Assembly (NCBI RefSeq): GCF_021560175.1
Contig: NZ_CP091110.1
Location: forward strand, 6,059,001 to 6,123,000
Direction of reading: 5' to 3'
Source: Neobacillus drentensis
Lineage (GTDB): Bacteria > Bacillota > Bacilli > Bacillales > Cytobacillaceae
DNA length: 64,000 nucleotides
Program-made: the position numbers and the translations under genes
Notes under the pieces: generated by a model
Seen by the model: the letters and a program-made list of their open reading frames with translations, nothing else
The model's database searches: none
Told to the model about the DNA's origin: nothing
Shown here: positions 32,433 through 40,881 of the stretch, one piece after another
Layout: each line of letters starts with the position of its first letter
How positions within the stretch are numbered: position 1 is the stretch's first letter

Positions 32433-32524
32433 AGAGTGTGAAAAAATTATTCATCAACCCTCTTTTGGGTCAGCCTCTTTCTGTTATTGAATCCCTGAAC
32501 CACCCAACCACCACAGCTGCTTAC

Positions 32525-33364
32525 TTAACGATTGACCATCTCATCAATTTTTTCATTGCGGTCAACGACACGTTGATAGTAGCCTGGAAACAAACCAAGC
32601 TCGAACTCATTCAACTGCCCCGCATACAAATGGTCACTATTGGCCTTTAACTGCTTCAGTAGCCGCAGCATCACATCGGCAATTGTCAGTTCAACACCGA
32701 GCAATTCCGCTAGCGAGGCCATTACCGCAGGAACCACCTCTGGATAAACAAATTTCGTTTGCTCCTCTTTTTTTGCCAGCTGATAAAATCCCCGTACTAA
32801 CTCAGCCCGCCTTGAGCCGCTCCCATTTACGCATAAATAAATCTGAACAGCTACGCCTCGTCTTAAACGCCGCTGCGAGATTCCCGCAAACTTTTTCCCG
32901 CCGATACTTAGGTCATAACTTCCCGGGCAATACGAGCCGACAATTTCGCGCGCTTCAATCATCTGAGGAAAATCAGCAAACATCTGTTGAATTAGCTGCC
33001 ACATGACATCATAGCCGCGATTAATATCAATCCCTTTTTCCACCTCTGGAAAAACTAACGAGATATTGAGGACACCCTCATCGAGGACCACAGCTAACCC
33101 GCCGGAATTCCGGACAATCGGCTGATAGCCCTGCTCGGTCAAATAGTGAATGCCCTCCTGTAAAAATGGCAATCTCGTATCCTGGATCCCTAACACGACC
33201 GTATTATGATGGACCCATGTCCGGGCCGTCGCAGGTGCCTCACCTGCCCCGACAGAGGCACATAATGTATCATCCGTCCCAAAAGATTGTAATGCTTGAA
33301 AATGTATTCCAACCGCCGACTGGTCGATGATCCGCCACTCTGGCTGGTGCAGTAAACCGTCCAT
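32525..33364 (-). CDS. lipL: octanoyl-[GcvH]:protein N-octanoyltransferase
   Basis: LipL (YwfL) transfers octanoyl groups from GcvH to the lipoyl domains of E2 subunits in lipoate synthesis of Bacilli. The 279-aa protein belongs to the BPL/LplA/LipB superfamily: QPIVRNSGGLAVVLDEGVLN is the binding-loop region. The acyl-accepting Cys146 lies in GSYCPGSYDLSIGGKKFAG with the conserved Lys following. AAGGAG precedes the ATG. It is near pta as in B. subtilis. Confidence 0.93.
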   Translation of the reverse strand: MDGLLHQPEWRIIDQSAVGIHFQALQSFGTDDTLCASVGAGEAPATARTWVHHNTVVLGIQDTRLPFLQEGIHYLTEQGYQPIVRNSGGLAVVLDEGVLNISLVFPEVEKGIDINRGYDVMWQLIQQMFADFPQMIEAREIVGSYCPGSYDLSIGGKKFAGISQRRLRRGVAVQIYLCVNGSGSRRAELVRGFYQLAKKEEQTKFVYPEVVPAVMASLAELLGVELTIADVMLRLLKQLKANSDHLYAGQLNEFELGLFPGYYQRVVDRNEKIDEMVNR

Positions 33365-33431
33365 ACTTGTAACTCCTTACTGGTTTAATACGCTTATTTT
33401 ATCAAAAAGAAGCAAACTTAAACAGCCACGC

Positions 33432-33464
33432 AAAAAAAGAGCCAGTCCCTTCTCGGACCAGCCC
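33432..33464 (-). terminator. pta terminator
   Basis: Minus-strand GCTGGTCC-loop-GGACTGGC (two G-U pairs) followed by TCTTTTTTT, just after the pta stop. Confidence 0.75.
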
Positions 33465-33472
33465 ATTTCATC

Positions 33473-34444
33473 TTATAATCCTTGTGCCGCAGTAATCAAC
33501 GCAAGCTTGTACACATCTTCTTCGTTACAGCCGCGTGATAGGTCATTTACTGGTGCATTTAACCCTTGTAAAATCGGACCAACTGCTTCAAATCCGCCTA
33601 AACGCTGAGCAATTTTATAGCCGATGTTTCCTGCTTCAAGGCTTGGGAAAATAAACACGTTGGCATCGCCCTGCAATACAGAACCAGGCGCCTTACTTTT
33701 CGCAACAGAAGGAACAAATGCAGCATCAAATTGGAATTCTCCGTCCAAGACAAGCGATGCATCGCGGCGTTTTGCTTCCTCGACAGCCTCTGCAACACGC
33801 TCCGTTTCCGGTGATTTAGCCGAACCTTTTGTTGAAAAACTCAACATGGCAATCCGCGGCTCAATATCAAACATTTCCGCTGTCTTCGCACTCTCAATCG
33901 CGATTTCCGCTAAATCATTGCTGTCCGGTGCAATATTGATCGCACAATCGGCAAATACATATTTCTCATCTTCACGGACCATGATGAACACGCCTGACGT
34001 CTTCTTCACGCCAGCTTTCGTTTTGATGATTTGCAGGGCTGGACGAACCGTATCAGCCGTTGAGTGGGCCGCACCGCTGACAAGACCATGTGCTTTATTT
34101 AAATATACGAGCATCGTACCGAAATAATTTTCATCCAACAAAATTTTGCGGGCATCTTCTTCCGTTGCCTTGCCTTTGCGGCGGTCCACAAATGCTGCTA
34201 CTAATTCTTCCATGCCTGCATATGTAGCAGGGTCATAAATTTCTGCAGACTCCAAAGAAACGCCAACCTCGTTAGCCTTTGTTTGTACTTGCTCAATATT
34301 TCCAACTAAAATCGGTGTGATTAAATTCTCCTCAGCCAAACGGCTGGCTGCACGAATAATCCGCTCATCCAACCCTTCAGGAAACACAATTCGTAAGTTA
34401 CGTCCAGAAATCTTCTCTTTTAATCCTTCAAATAAATCGCTCAC
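33473..34444 (-). CDS. pta: phosphate acetyltransferase
   Basis: Pta interconverts acetyl-CoA and acetyl phosphate, the first step of acetate overflow with AckA. The 323-aa protein is the short type without the N-terminal regulatory domain. Typical segments are RIVFPEGLDERIIRAASRL, GTMLVYLNKAHGLVSGAAHST, SVLQGDANVFIFPSLEAGNI and APVNDLSRGCNEEDVYKLA. It is encoded divergently from hemQ (260-nt gap), as in B. subtilis, where the two are neighbours. Confidence 0.97.
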   Translation of the reverse strand: MSDLFEGLKEKISGRNLRIVFPEGLDERIIRAASRLAEENLITPILVGNIEQVQTKANEVGVSLESAEIYDPATYAGMEELVAAFVDRRKGKATEEDARKILLDENYFGTMLVYLNKAHGLVSGAAHSTADTVRPALQIIKTKAGVKKTSGVFIMVREDEKYVFADCAINIAPDSNDLAEIAIESAKTAEMFDIEPRIAMLSFSTKGSAKSPETERVAEAVEEAKRRDASLVLDGEFQFDAAFVPSVAKSKAPGSVLQGDANVFIFPSLEAGNIGYKIAQRLGGFEAVGPILQGLNAPVNDLSRGCNEEDVYKLALITAAQGL

Positions 34445-34704
34445 TACACTAATCCTCCCTTAAAAAAGCTACCTCTTCTAGCATACTTTACCAAGATAAA
34501 ATTTCAAGCAATGTAAGTCACAGGCAGCGGTTTCACGAAAAAGTTTTTGTTTTCAAAAAATTACACTCTCATTCTTACTATTTACCCTTTTTTATTAAAA
34601 TATCCACTTCTCTGAATATAGAGTTTTATTAAGGCGGCATTTGGTCAAACTATGATATAGTTAAGATTGGTAACAAGCAGAATGATTATTTAGGAGTGAT
34701 TATA

Positions 34705-35448
34705 ATGAGTGAAGCAGCACAGACGCTTGATGGCTGGTATTGCCTTCATGATTTCCGTACCGTTGATTGGACAACTTGGAAAATGCTTTCAAGTGATGAG
34801 CGCGAGGCCGCGATTCACGAGTTTTTAAGTCTTGTTGAAAAATGGAATGAGACACAGGCACGCAAAGAAGGCAGCCATGCTTTATATACAATCGTCGGTC
34901 AGAAAGCCGATTTTATGATGATGATCCTTCGTCCAACGATGGAGGAGTTAAACGAAATTGAAACTCAATTCAATAAAACAAAATTAGCGGAATTCACCCT
35001 TCCAGCTCATTCCTATGTATCGGTAGTGGAGCTCAGCAACTATCTGCCAGCAGGTGAAGATCCTTACCAAAATCCGCAAATCCTTGCACGCCTTTACCCA
35101 ACATTGCCAAAAGCTAAGCATGTCTGCTTCTATCCAATGGACAAGCGTCGTCAAGGCAATGATAACTGGTACATGCTGCCGATGGAAGAGCGCCGCAGTA
35201 TGATGCGCAGCCATGGTATGATTGGCCGTACATATGCCGGGAAAGTAAAACAAATCATCACTGGTTCGGTTGGCTTCGATGACTACGAATGGGGTGTTAC
35301 CTTATTCGCAGAAGATGTGCTTCAATTTAAAAAGCTCGTCTATGAAATGCGTTTTGATGAAGTCAGCGCGCGCTATGGTGAATTTGGCGCCTTCTTCGTC
35401 GGCAATCTGCTAGAAGAAGAAACTGTACCACGCTTCCTCCACGTATAA
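34705..35448 (+). CDS. hemQ: coproheme decarboxylase HemQ
   Basis: HemQ (YwfI) decarboxylates coproheme III to protoheme in the coproporphyrin-dependent haem pathway of Gram-positive bacteria. The 247-aa chlorite-dismutase-fold protein has the reactive Tyr143 in VCFYPMDKRR and the proximal haem-ligand His170 in SMMRSHGMIGRTYAG. These correspond to Tyr145 and His172 of characterised enzymes, with identical 27-residue spacing. The ATG at 34705 follows TTAGGAGTG; a GTG 9 nt upstream lies within it. A strong terminator follows. Confidence 0.96.
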   Translation: MSEAAQTLDGWYCLHDFRTVDWTTWKMLSSDEREAAIHEFLSLVEKWNETQARKEGSHALYTIVGQKADFMMMILRPTMEELNEIETQFNKTKLAEFTLPAHSYVSVVELSNYLPAGEDPYQNPQILARLYPTLPKAKHVCFYPMDKRRQGNDNWYMLPMEERRSMMRSHGMIGRTYAGKVKQIITGSVGFDDYEWGVTLFAEDVLQFKKLVYEMRFDEVSARYGEFGAFFVGNLLEEETVPRFLHV

Positions 35449-35455
35449 TTATTTA

Positions 35456-35490
35456 AAAAGTTCTCGAGCTCTTGTTTCGAGAACTTTTTT
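35456..35490 (+). terminator. hemQ terminator
   Basis: AAAAAGTTCTCGA-loop-TCGAGAACTTTTTT, 13-bp perfect stem and T-tract. Confidence 0.92.
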
Positions 35491-35712
35491 CTATTTTATC
35501 CGCCTGTTCATTCAGTCATATTTGATTCCTTTTCCTCATACTATTTTAACAGCGAGTCTAAAATGAAGCTCCGAAAGTCTCATCAAAAAGAGGTGAGAAA
35601 CGAGCCGAAAAAAACAGTCACCATTTTAGGTTCAATGAAATATGAATACAAATGTTAGGTCATTCGTCTATTTGTACTTATTATTTATGAATTTTTTATA
35701 GGAGGGAAAAAG

Positions 35713-36192
35713 ATGAGTCAATATTACAATCCTCAAGGATTTCAGCCTTATACAGGTGCAGCCGGCCAGCAGGGTGCACAACCGATCGCAGGCGGGCAAG
35801 GTTTTATGCCTGGCCAGCAAGGTTTCCAACAACCCTTTCCGCAGCCTGGAGTTGGAGGCATGCCAACAACACCACCTGCGCAAGGAGCTGGAGCAGCTCC
35901 TGGGATGCTTCCAATCGAGCAGTCCTACATTGAAAATATTCTTCGCTTGAACAAAGGAAAATTAGTAAGCGTATTTGCCACCTTTGAAGGTAATAATCAG
36001 TGGAATGCCAAGGAATTTAAAGGGATTATTGAAGCAGCCGGTCGGGACCACGTCATCTTAAGTGACCCTCAGGTCGGCACTCGCTACCTCATTCCGATGG
36101 TTGCGGTTGACTATATTACCTTCTCCGAAGAAATTGAGTATGAATATCCATTTGGCAGCGGCCCATCATTAGGTACTTACCCGCCTCGATAA
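35713..36192 (+). CDS. gerQ: spore coat protein GerQ
   Basis: GerQ (YwdL) is an inner spore-coat protein needed for localisation of the cortex hydrolase CwlJ and is cross-linked by transglutaminase. The 159-aa protein has a Gln/Gly/Pro-rich N-terminal half (residues 1-65) and a conserved C-terminal domain: QSYIENILRLNKGKLVSVFA, GIIEAAGRDHVILSDPQ and RYLIPMVAVDYITFSEEI. ATAGGAGGG precedes the ATG. It is monocistronic, between hemQ and the convergent ywdK. No convincing sigma-E promoter could be fixed by eye. Confidence 0.94.
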   Translation: MSQYYNPQGFQPYTGAAGQQGAQPIAGGQGFMPGQQGFQQPFPQPGVGGMPTTPPAQGAGAAPGMLPIEQSYIENILRLNKGKLVSVFATFEGNNQWNAKEFKGIIEAAGRDHVILSDPQVGTRYLIPMVAVDYITFSEEIEYEYPFGSGPSLGTYPPR

Positions 36193-36200
36193 ATAAGAGT

Positions 36201-36238
36201 AAAAAAAAGGCATCGGGTCTCTCCCAATGCCTTTTTTT
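36201..36238. terminator. bidirectional terminator gerQ / ywdK
   Basis: AAAAAAAAGGCAT-loop-ATGCCTTTTTTT between converging genes. Confidence 0.9.
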
Positions 36239-36242
36239 GCTG

Positions 36243-36614
36243 TTAAAAATTCTTTACTGCTCCCACAATCATTAATACCCAGGCTGCCAAAAAGCAAACT
36301 CCGCCGATTGGGGTAATCGCGCCTAACACGCCCACCTTCGTTAAGCTCAAAAGATACAAGCTGCCGCTGAAGAAAATGATCCCAACCAGCATGAGCCAAC
36401 CGGACCAATTAAAAAGAGAGCTCATTGGTACTTTACCAAGAAGCATACCAATAATTAGAATTCCAGTCGCATGAAACATCTGATAAGTTACACCCGTTTT
36501 CCAAATCTCTAAATAGTGGGCATCGAGTCTGTCCTTAAGTCCATGTGCGCCAAACGCTCCTAGTGCCACCGCTAAAAAGGCGTTAATCGCCCCAACAATA
36601 ATAAATACTTTCAT
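36243..36614 (-). CDS. ywdK: DUF423 membrane protein YwdK
   Basis: A 123-aa membrane protein of the DUF423 family with four predicted transmembrane helices. Family hallmarks are FLAVALGAFGAHGLKDRL at the N-terminus and ATGILIIGMLLG, then GGVCFLAAWVLMIVGAVK at the end. Function unknown. GGGGGAAAT precedes the ATG. It follows ywdI by 17 nt, so the two are likely co-transcribed, as in B. subtilis. Confidence 0.9.
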   Translation of the reverse strand: MKVFIIVGAINAFLAVALGAFGAHGLKDRLDAHYLEIWKTGVTYQMFHATGILIIGMLLGKVPMSSLFNWSGWLMLVGIIFFSGSLYLLSLTKVGVLGAITPIGGVCFLAAWVLMIVGAVKNF

Positions 36615-36631
36615 GGCTAATTTCCCCCATC

Positions 36632-36940
36632 TTAAAAATCAAATAGTGAATCCCCATTTGCTTCATCTTCCATATCGAGCTTTTTCGGCTGCTGTAATGA
36701 CGAGCCTTGCTGAAATACTTGTTGATTCATTAATGGCTGTTGATAGACCTGCTGGGTGACGGCCGGCTGAATCGCTGCTGCAGCAGGCTTCACACTAGCT
36801 TGCTTTTCATCTAGGATGAGTTCGCATAATATTTTAATAGAGTAAATCTTTTCTCTTAAGGTTTCTTCCTTTGAACTCGTTTTAGCTAGTTTCAATTCAT
36901 TCTCTATTTTGGCCAGTAATTTCTCAACCGATATATTCAT
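36632..36940 (-). CDS. ywdI: YwdI family protein
   Basis: A 102-aa cytoplasmic protein of the YwdI family, unknown function. Residues 1-45 form a conserved helical domain (NISVEKLLAKIENELKLA, EKIYSIKILCELILDEK). The rest is Gln/Pro-rich and low in complexity, ending DEANGDSLFDF. The ATG at 36940 (MNISVEKLL) has AGAGGTG 6 nt upstream and is preferred to an ATG 21 nt earlier. Its upstream gap holds a parS site. Confidence 0.85.
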   Translation of the reverse strand: MNISVEKLLAKIENELKLAKTSSKEETLREKIYSIKILCELILDEKQASVKPAAAAIQPAVTQQVYQQPLMNQQVFQQGSSLQQPKKLDMEDEANGDSLFDF

Positions 36941-37028
36941 GTGTGACACCTCTACATTCAATCTCTTATTTATTCTACATGATTATCGTCGATTTTACGA
37001 AAAAATAGACCTGTTTCGTTTTTCGACA

Positions 37029-37044
37029 TGTTTCACGTGGAACA
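37029..37044. promoter_or_regulatory. chromosomal parS site (Spo0J/ParB binding)
   Basis: TGTTCCACGTGAAACA on the minus strand matches the Bacillus parS consensus TGTTNCACGTGAAACA at every position. The palindrome extends to about 28 bp (TCGACATGTT ... AACATGTCGA) with a single asymmetric pair. It lies in the gap between ywdI and the moeB terminator. parS sites cluster in the origin-proximal part of the chromosome and load the Spo0J-SMC segregation system. Confidence 0.88.
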
Positions 37045-37117
37045 TGTCGATTCGTAAGATGGGCACTGACTTAATGAGAGGGATAGGGATTTTTGTAAAA
37101 CCCCCAAAACAGGACAT

Positions 37118-37145
37118 AAAAAAAACCGAACCAATCGTGGTCCGG
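37118..37145 (-). terminator. terminator of the formate dehydrogenase/molybdopterin gene run
   Basis: Minus-strand CCGGACC-ACGATT-GGTTCGG (one G-U pair) followed by TTTTTTTT, just after moeB. Confidence 0.85.
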
Positions 37146-37152
37146 ATCCCCT

Positions 37153-38172
37153 TTAACCTAGTATTCGTTGATAAATTGACTTGGCGTGAGTCAAATCTTT
37201 CGTACCATGGATGAGCGCACGGCCATCTTGAAAAATAACCATCCGCTCCGCCCCCATTTCGACGGATATCAAGTAAGGATTTCCTTTCACTTGGTAACCT
37301 AACGAGCTCAGTTGTCCCGCGAGCTTTTCCAGGGAAACATCGCCATAGCTTGACGGACGGATCTGGACGGTATCGCGGCCGCACAGGACACTTGTCTTTG
37401 TCCTGTTTTCTTGGTCCAAATAAGGATAGGTCCGCTCCTCACCGCAAGACAAGCAGCCGGCATACTTCGCCTTCGACATTTTTAAACTTGTGTATTGATT
37501 TCGCCATAAATCAAAGCTGACAAACGTTGTCCGGACTGCCTCCCAATCCTCGACCAGCATCTTCAAGGCTTCAGCCGTTTGATGGGCAATCACCATTTGC
37601 ACAGCGGGTGAAATAATGCCGCCCGTGTCACAGGTCATCCCCTGGAGCGGAATGGTCCGGAGCAAACAATTTAAACATGGCGTTTTCCCGGGAATAATAG
37701 AAAAACTCATTCCGAAGCTGCCGACACAGGCTCCATAAATCCAGGGAATTTGATATTTCTGCGCCACATCATTCATTAACATTCGGGTTTCAAAATTATC
37801 TGTCGCATCCATCATTAAATCAACATCCAAAACCAATTCTTCCAGCATTTCCGGAGTCGCATCACCGATGATCGCCCGTATCTCTACATCTGAATTAATA
37901 GCCCGCAGCCGTTTTTCCGCGGCAGCCGCTTTTGGCAGCTTTTCGGCCACATCCTCTTCTGTATAGAGCTGCTGACGCTGAAGATTACTCGCCTCTACGT
38001 AATCTCTATCGACAATGGTTACTTTTCCAACTCCGGCCCTCGTCAGGATCTCAGCACTCCCAGACCCTAACGCTCCGGCCCCAATGATAAGGACATGCTT
38101 TTTTCCAATCCTTGCTTGTCCTTCCCGGCCGATTCCTGAGAAAAGGACTTGTCGTGAATAGCGTTCGTTCAT
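37153..38172 (-). CDS. moeB: molybdopterin-synthase adenylyltransferase MoeB
   Basis: An E1-like enzyme that adenylates the C-terminal Gly-Gly of MoaD before sulfur transfer; ThiF/HesA members do the same for ThiS. The 339-aa protein has the nucleotide loop GAGALGSGSAEILTRAG (31-47), VDRDYVEASNLQRQQLY and the zinc cysteines CLNC and CLSC. A C-terminal extension of about 90 residues lacks the rhodanese cysteine of MOCS3-like proteins. It is assigned to MoeB rather than ThiF because of its molybdopterin neighbours. The ATG at 38172 follows AAGGGGGAA. A terminator separates it from moaD. Confidence 0.88.
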   Translation of the reverse strand: MNERYSRQVLFSGIGREGQARIGKKHVLIIGAGALGSGSAEILTRAGVGKVTIVDRDYVEASNLQRQQLYTEEDVAEKLPKAAAAEKRLRAINSDVEIRAIIGDATPEMLEELVLDVDLMMDATDNFETRMLMNDVAQKYQIPWIYGACVGSFGMSFSIIPGKTPCLNCLLRTIPLQGMTCDTGGIISPAVQMVIAHQTAEALKMLVEDWEAVRTTFVSFDLWRNQYTSLKMSKAKYAGCLSCGEERTYPYLDQENRTKTSVLCGRDTVQIRPSSYGDVSLEKLAGQLSSLGYQVKGNPYLISVEMGAERMVIFQDGRALIHGTKDLTHAKSIYQRILG

Positions 38173-38192
38173 ATCTATTCCCCCTTGATAAG

Positions 38193-38216
38193 AAAAACTC
38201 GCCACCCATGGCGAGC
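38193..38216 (-). terminator. terminator between moaD and moeB
   Basis: Minus-strand GCTCGCCA-TGGG-TGGCGAG then TTTTTCTT, 25 nt after the moaD stop. It should lower moeB expression relative to the upstream genes. Confidence 0.75.
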
Positions 38217-38240
38217 TTCTACTAGATCAACCTGTCTAAA

Positions 38241-38474
38241 TCAACCGCCGCTCACCGGTGGAATGAAGGCAATTTCATCCCCTTCACGAATTACCTCATC
38301 ATTGGAGGCAAACTCTTCATTGATGGCGGTCATAACCGTATCCATCTGCGGTAAATCATATTTAGCAGCCAGATCTGTCTTCAATTCAGCAACAGTTTTA
38401 CCGGCAGCCTTAAGTGACAAGAACTCCTCACCGACCGCATCACGCAAGTGCGCAAAAAACAAGACCTTATTCAT
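38241..38474 (-). CDS. moaD: molybdopterin synthase small subunit MoaD
   Basis: A 77-aa ubiquitin-fold sulfur carrier. Its C-terminal Gly-Gly (IPPVSGG) is adenylated by MoeB and thiocarboxylated, and delivers sulfur to precursor Z within MoaE. The N-terminal MNKVLFFAHLRDAVGEE is typical. It overlaps the end of moaE by 8 nt, consistent with translational coupling and a 1:1 complex. Confidence 0.95.
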   Translation of the reverse strand: MNKVLFFAHLRDAVGEEFLSLKAAGKTVAELKTDLAAKYDLPQMDTVMTAINEEFASNDEVIREGDEIAFIPPVSGG

Positions 38475-38934
38475 CTAAATCACCTGCCTCAGGTTTACCA
38501 CTAGGATAAGCAACCGTTTCAAGCTGGTTTCCCATCCAGGCTTCGCCATCTTCCCAATGTTCCTTCTTCCAGATCGGGACGATTTCTTTAATTCGTTCAA
38601 TCGCATAGCGGTTGGCTTCATAGGCATCCGCACGGTGCGGCGTCGAAACAGCAATGACGACTGCCACATCGGTAATATCTAACCGGCCGACGCGGTGCGT
38701 GATCGCCGCCTTTGACCCTTCCCAGCGCTCTTCAATTTCCCGGCCAATTTGCTCCAGTTTTTTTACGGCCATCGCTTCATAAGCTTCATAGATTAAAAAC
38801 AACGTTTTCTTACCGTTTGTTAATTCCCGTACGGTCCCAATAAAGGTGGTAATCGCACCAGCTTCCCGTTGGACTACTTTATCAATTACCGCTTGTATAT
38901 CAATCGGATCCTTTGAGATTTCATACATTTTCAT
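38467..38934 (-). CDS. moaE: molybdopterin synthase large subunit MoaE
   Basis: The 155-aa catalytic subunit that converts cyclic pyranopterin monophosphate to molybdopterin with MoaD. Conserved segments are GAITTFIGTVRELTNGKK, THRVGRLDITDVAVVIAVST, HRADAYEANRYAIERIKE and the catalytic Lys region PIWKKEHWEDGEAWMG. Its ATG overlaps the stop of the upstream moeA fusion gene by 4 nt (ATGA). Confidence 0.95.
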   Translation of the reverse strand: MKMYEISKDPIDIQAVIDKVVQREAGAITTFIGTVRELTNGKKTLFLIYEAYEAMAVKKLEQIGREIEERWEGSKAAITHRVGRLDITDVAVVIAVSTPHRADAYEANRYAIERIKEIVPIWKKEHWEDGEAWMGNQLETVAYPSGKPEAGDLDE

Positions 38935-40868
38935 TCTTCCACCTCTTCTGTCAACCGCTTTGGCACGGCGTTCTCTACGACTTGATAGCCGCCAATTTTT
39001 TCAACCTGCTCTTTAAAGGCAGGTGATTGGATGATGTCAATGAGCTGCCGGCCGCTGTCACTTTCATAAAACTCGCGTTTCATGACTAAATCATATTCTT
39101 CATCGGCGACGGGAATAAAATCGAGCCCCATTGCCTTTGCCGCCGGATAAATTCCCAGGCCTGCACCACGCCGGTCATCTTTCACTTCTGCCGCTACCGC
39201 TAAATGAGAGAACATCTCTCGGTCATAACCGGTAATCTCCTCTGCGCTAAGGCCTGCTTCCTCTAATAGTAAATCAAACAAGATGCGGGTGCCTGCTCCT
39301 TTTTGCCGGTTTACAAAGTTTGCGTCAGTACGGACTAAGTCTGTAACCGTTTTGATTTCAAGAGGATTGCCTTGTGGCAAAATCCAGCCTTGCATCCTTT
39401 TTAAAAAGGGATATAAAACGACATCTTGGCCTGCTAAAAGTTTATTTACGTATGATCTATTGTACTGTTTTGTATTAGGGTCTAGCAAATGAATGCCCGC
39501 TACATGGGCCTCGCCTTTTCGAATCGCCATTATACCAGCCATGCTGCCGACATGGGAAGAGACGATTTTCAGCTCTGTCCGTGCCCGTTTCAGCTGGGAT
39601 GATAACAGATCGATGGTTAGGTCGTGGCTGCCGCTAAAGACGATTGCATGTTTGATTTCTTCCAGCGGTCGTAATAGTTCAACTTCCGCCATATCGCCTT
39701 GTTCATAGCCGCTGATGTTTGGCGGGATGATCAACATAGCGTCTGCCCTAACATAGGACATCGTTACCCCTGCTGCCCGGGTAAGCGGGTTGGCCACAAA
39801 TTGTCCATTCACATAGCCGATATTCATTCGGATAAAATCCTCTGCTCCCATCGAAGAGACGATGCGGCGGCCAAGTTTAACTGTGATGGTTTGCCGTCTC
39901 GGAACAGGAATCCCTAAATACTTACAGATTAATGGCTGAACAAACCATTCCAGTGCCAAGTAAGCAGACACGGGATAGCCAGGAACACCGACGACAATTT
40001 TGCCGTTTATTTTTCCTAAGATAACAGGCTTACCCGGCCGCGCGGCGACCCCATGAGTAAACACCTCGCCAATTTCGGAAATGATATGGACAGTAAAGTC
40101 TTTTCGGCCTGCGGAAGAGCCGGCATTGATCACAATTATATCGGAGGTTTCCGCTGCCTCTAAAAGCACTTCTTTAATTTTCTCCGGTTCGTCCTTAACA
40201 ATGCGGTGCAGGTGCGGCTCGCCGCCCCAATCCTTAATAAACCCGGAAAAGACTGTTCCGTTAAACTCAATTATTTTTCCAGGTGATAAATCAGAATGGG
40301 CTTCCACTAATTCATTGCCCGTTGGAATAATGGTAACCACAGGTTTCTTTACAACAGGTACTGTTAGCTGCTGTGCCGCCAACAGCACGCCTAAGTCTGC
40401 AGGTCTGAGCGTATGTCCCTGTGGAAACAACATCTCTTCTTGAACAATATCCTCACCAATTGGACGGATATGCTGCCAAGGAGTGGCCGGTTCAATTATT
40501 TCCATTGTTTCATCGTCAACGATATGGACATGCTCAATCATAATCACGGCATTAAAAGGCGCGGGAATAGCATTTCCGGTATCAACGAAGCAAAATTGTT
40601 CACCTATCTTAAGTAATAGCGGGTTTTGTTCGTGTGCCTGGTATGTACTTTCGGCAATAACAGCAATTCCATCCATCGCAGAAGCATGGTAATGCGGCAT
40701 GGAGACATGGGCAAAGATTGGCTCAGCGGTCACTCGGTCTAAGGCATCTGACACATTCATCCAGTCTATTTCAGGGGTCTGTTGAAAGGCCTTAAGAATT
40801 TCCTCTCTTGCTTGCGCACGGGGTTTATCTTCTAAATAAATTTTTCGTTTATACTGATTTTGTTCCAT
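38931..40868 (-). CDS. MoeA-like molybdotransferase fused to a substrate-binding-like domain
   Basis: A 645-aa two-domain protein. Residues 1 to about 405 are MoeA-like: HASAMDGIAVIAES, the NAVIMIEHV region, INAGSSAGRKDFT and the metal-site GVPGYPVSAYLALE. Residues about 415-635 form a periplasmic-binding-protein-like domain (PBP_like/MOSC-associated type): ALVFSGSHDLTID-like start, SSHVGSMAGIMAIRKGEAHVAG, NRQKGAGTRILFDLLLEEAG and DRRGAGLGIYPAAKAMGLDF. No signal peptide is present, so this domain is cytoplasmic and may sense molybdate or a molybdopterin intermediate (inference). Such fusions occur next to a normal moeA in other bacteria and archaea. AAGGGG precedes the ATG. Confidence 0.88.
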   Translation of the reverse strand: MEQNQYKRKIYLEDKPRAQAREEILKAFQQTPEIDWMNVSDALDRVTAEPIFAHVSMPHYHASAMDGIAVIAESTYQAHEQNPLLLKIGEQFCFVDTGNAIPAPFNAVIMIEHVHIVDDETMEIIEPATPWQHIRPIGEDIVQEEMLFPQGHTLRPADLGVLLAAQQLTVPVVKKPVVTIIPTGNELVEAHSDLSPGKIIEFNGTVFSGFIKDWGGEPHLHRIVKDEPEKIKEVLLEAAETSDIIVINAGSSAGRKDFTVHIISEIGEVFTHGVAARPGKPVILGKINGKIVVGVPGYPVSAYLALEWFVQPLICKYLGIPVPRRQTITVKLGRRIVSSMGAEDFIRMNIGYVNGQFVANPLTRAAGVTMSYVRADAMLIIPPNISGYEQGDMAEVELLRPLEEIKHAIVFSGSHDLTIDLLSSQLKRARTELKIVSSHVGSMAGIMAIRKGEAHVAGIHLLDPNTKQYNRSYVNKLLAGQDVVLYPFLKRMQGWILPQGNPLEIKTVTDLVRTDANFVNRQKGAGTRILFDLLLEEAGLSAEEITGYDREMFSHLAVAAEVKDDRRGAGLGIYPAAKAMGLDFIPVADEEYDLVMKREFYESDSGRQLIDIIQSPAFKEQVEKIGGYQVVENAVPKRLTEEVEE

Positions 40869-40881
40869 TGACTTTGACCCC

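Larger units (their letters stand above)
32122..32524. other. rsfA-lipL intergenic region
   Basis: A 403-nt gap holding the rsfA terminator and a 194-bp dispersed element (both listed). Between the element and the lipL stop codon (32433-32524) nothing further is seen. Open frames inside the element are not called as genes because the same sequence recurs at 55 kb. Confidence 0.7.

Noticed and set aside
35491..35712. Sigma-E or sigma-K promoter for gerQ
   Set aside because: Only poor partial matches were found with wrong spacing; none is good enough to list.
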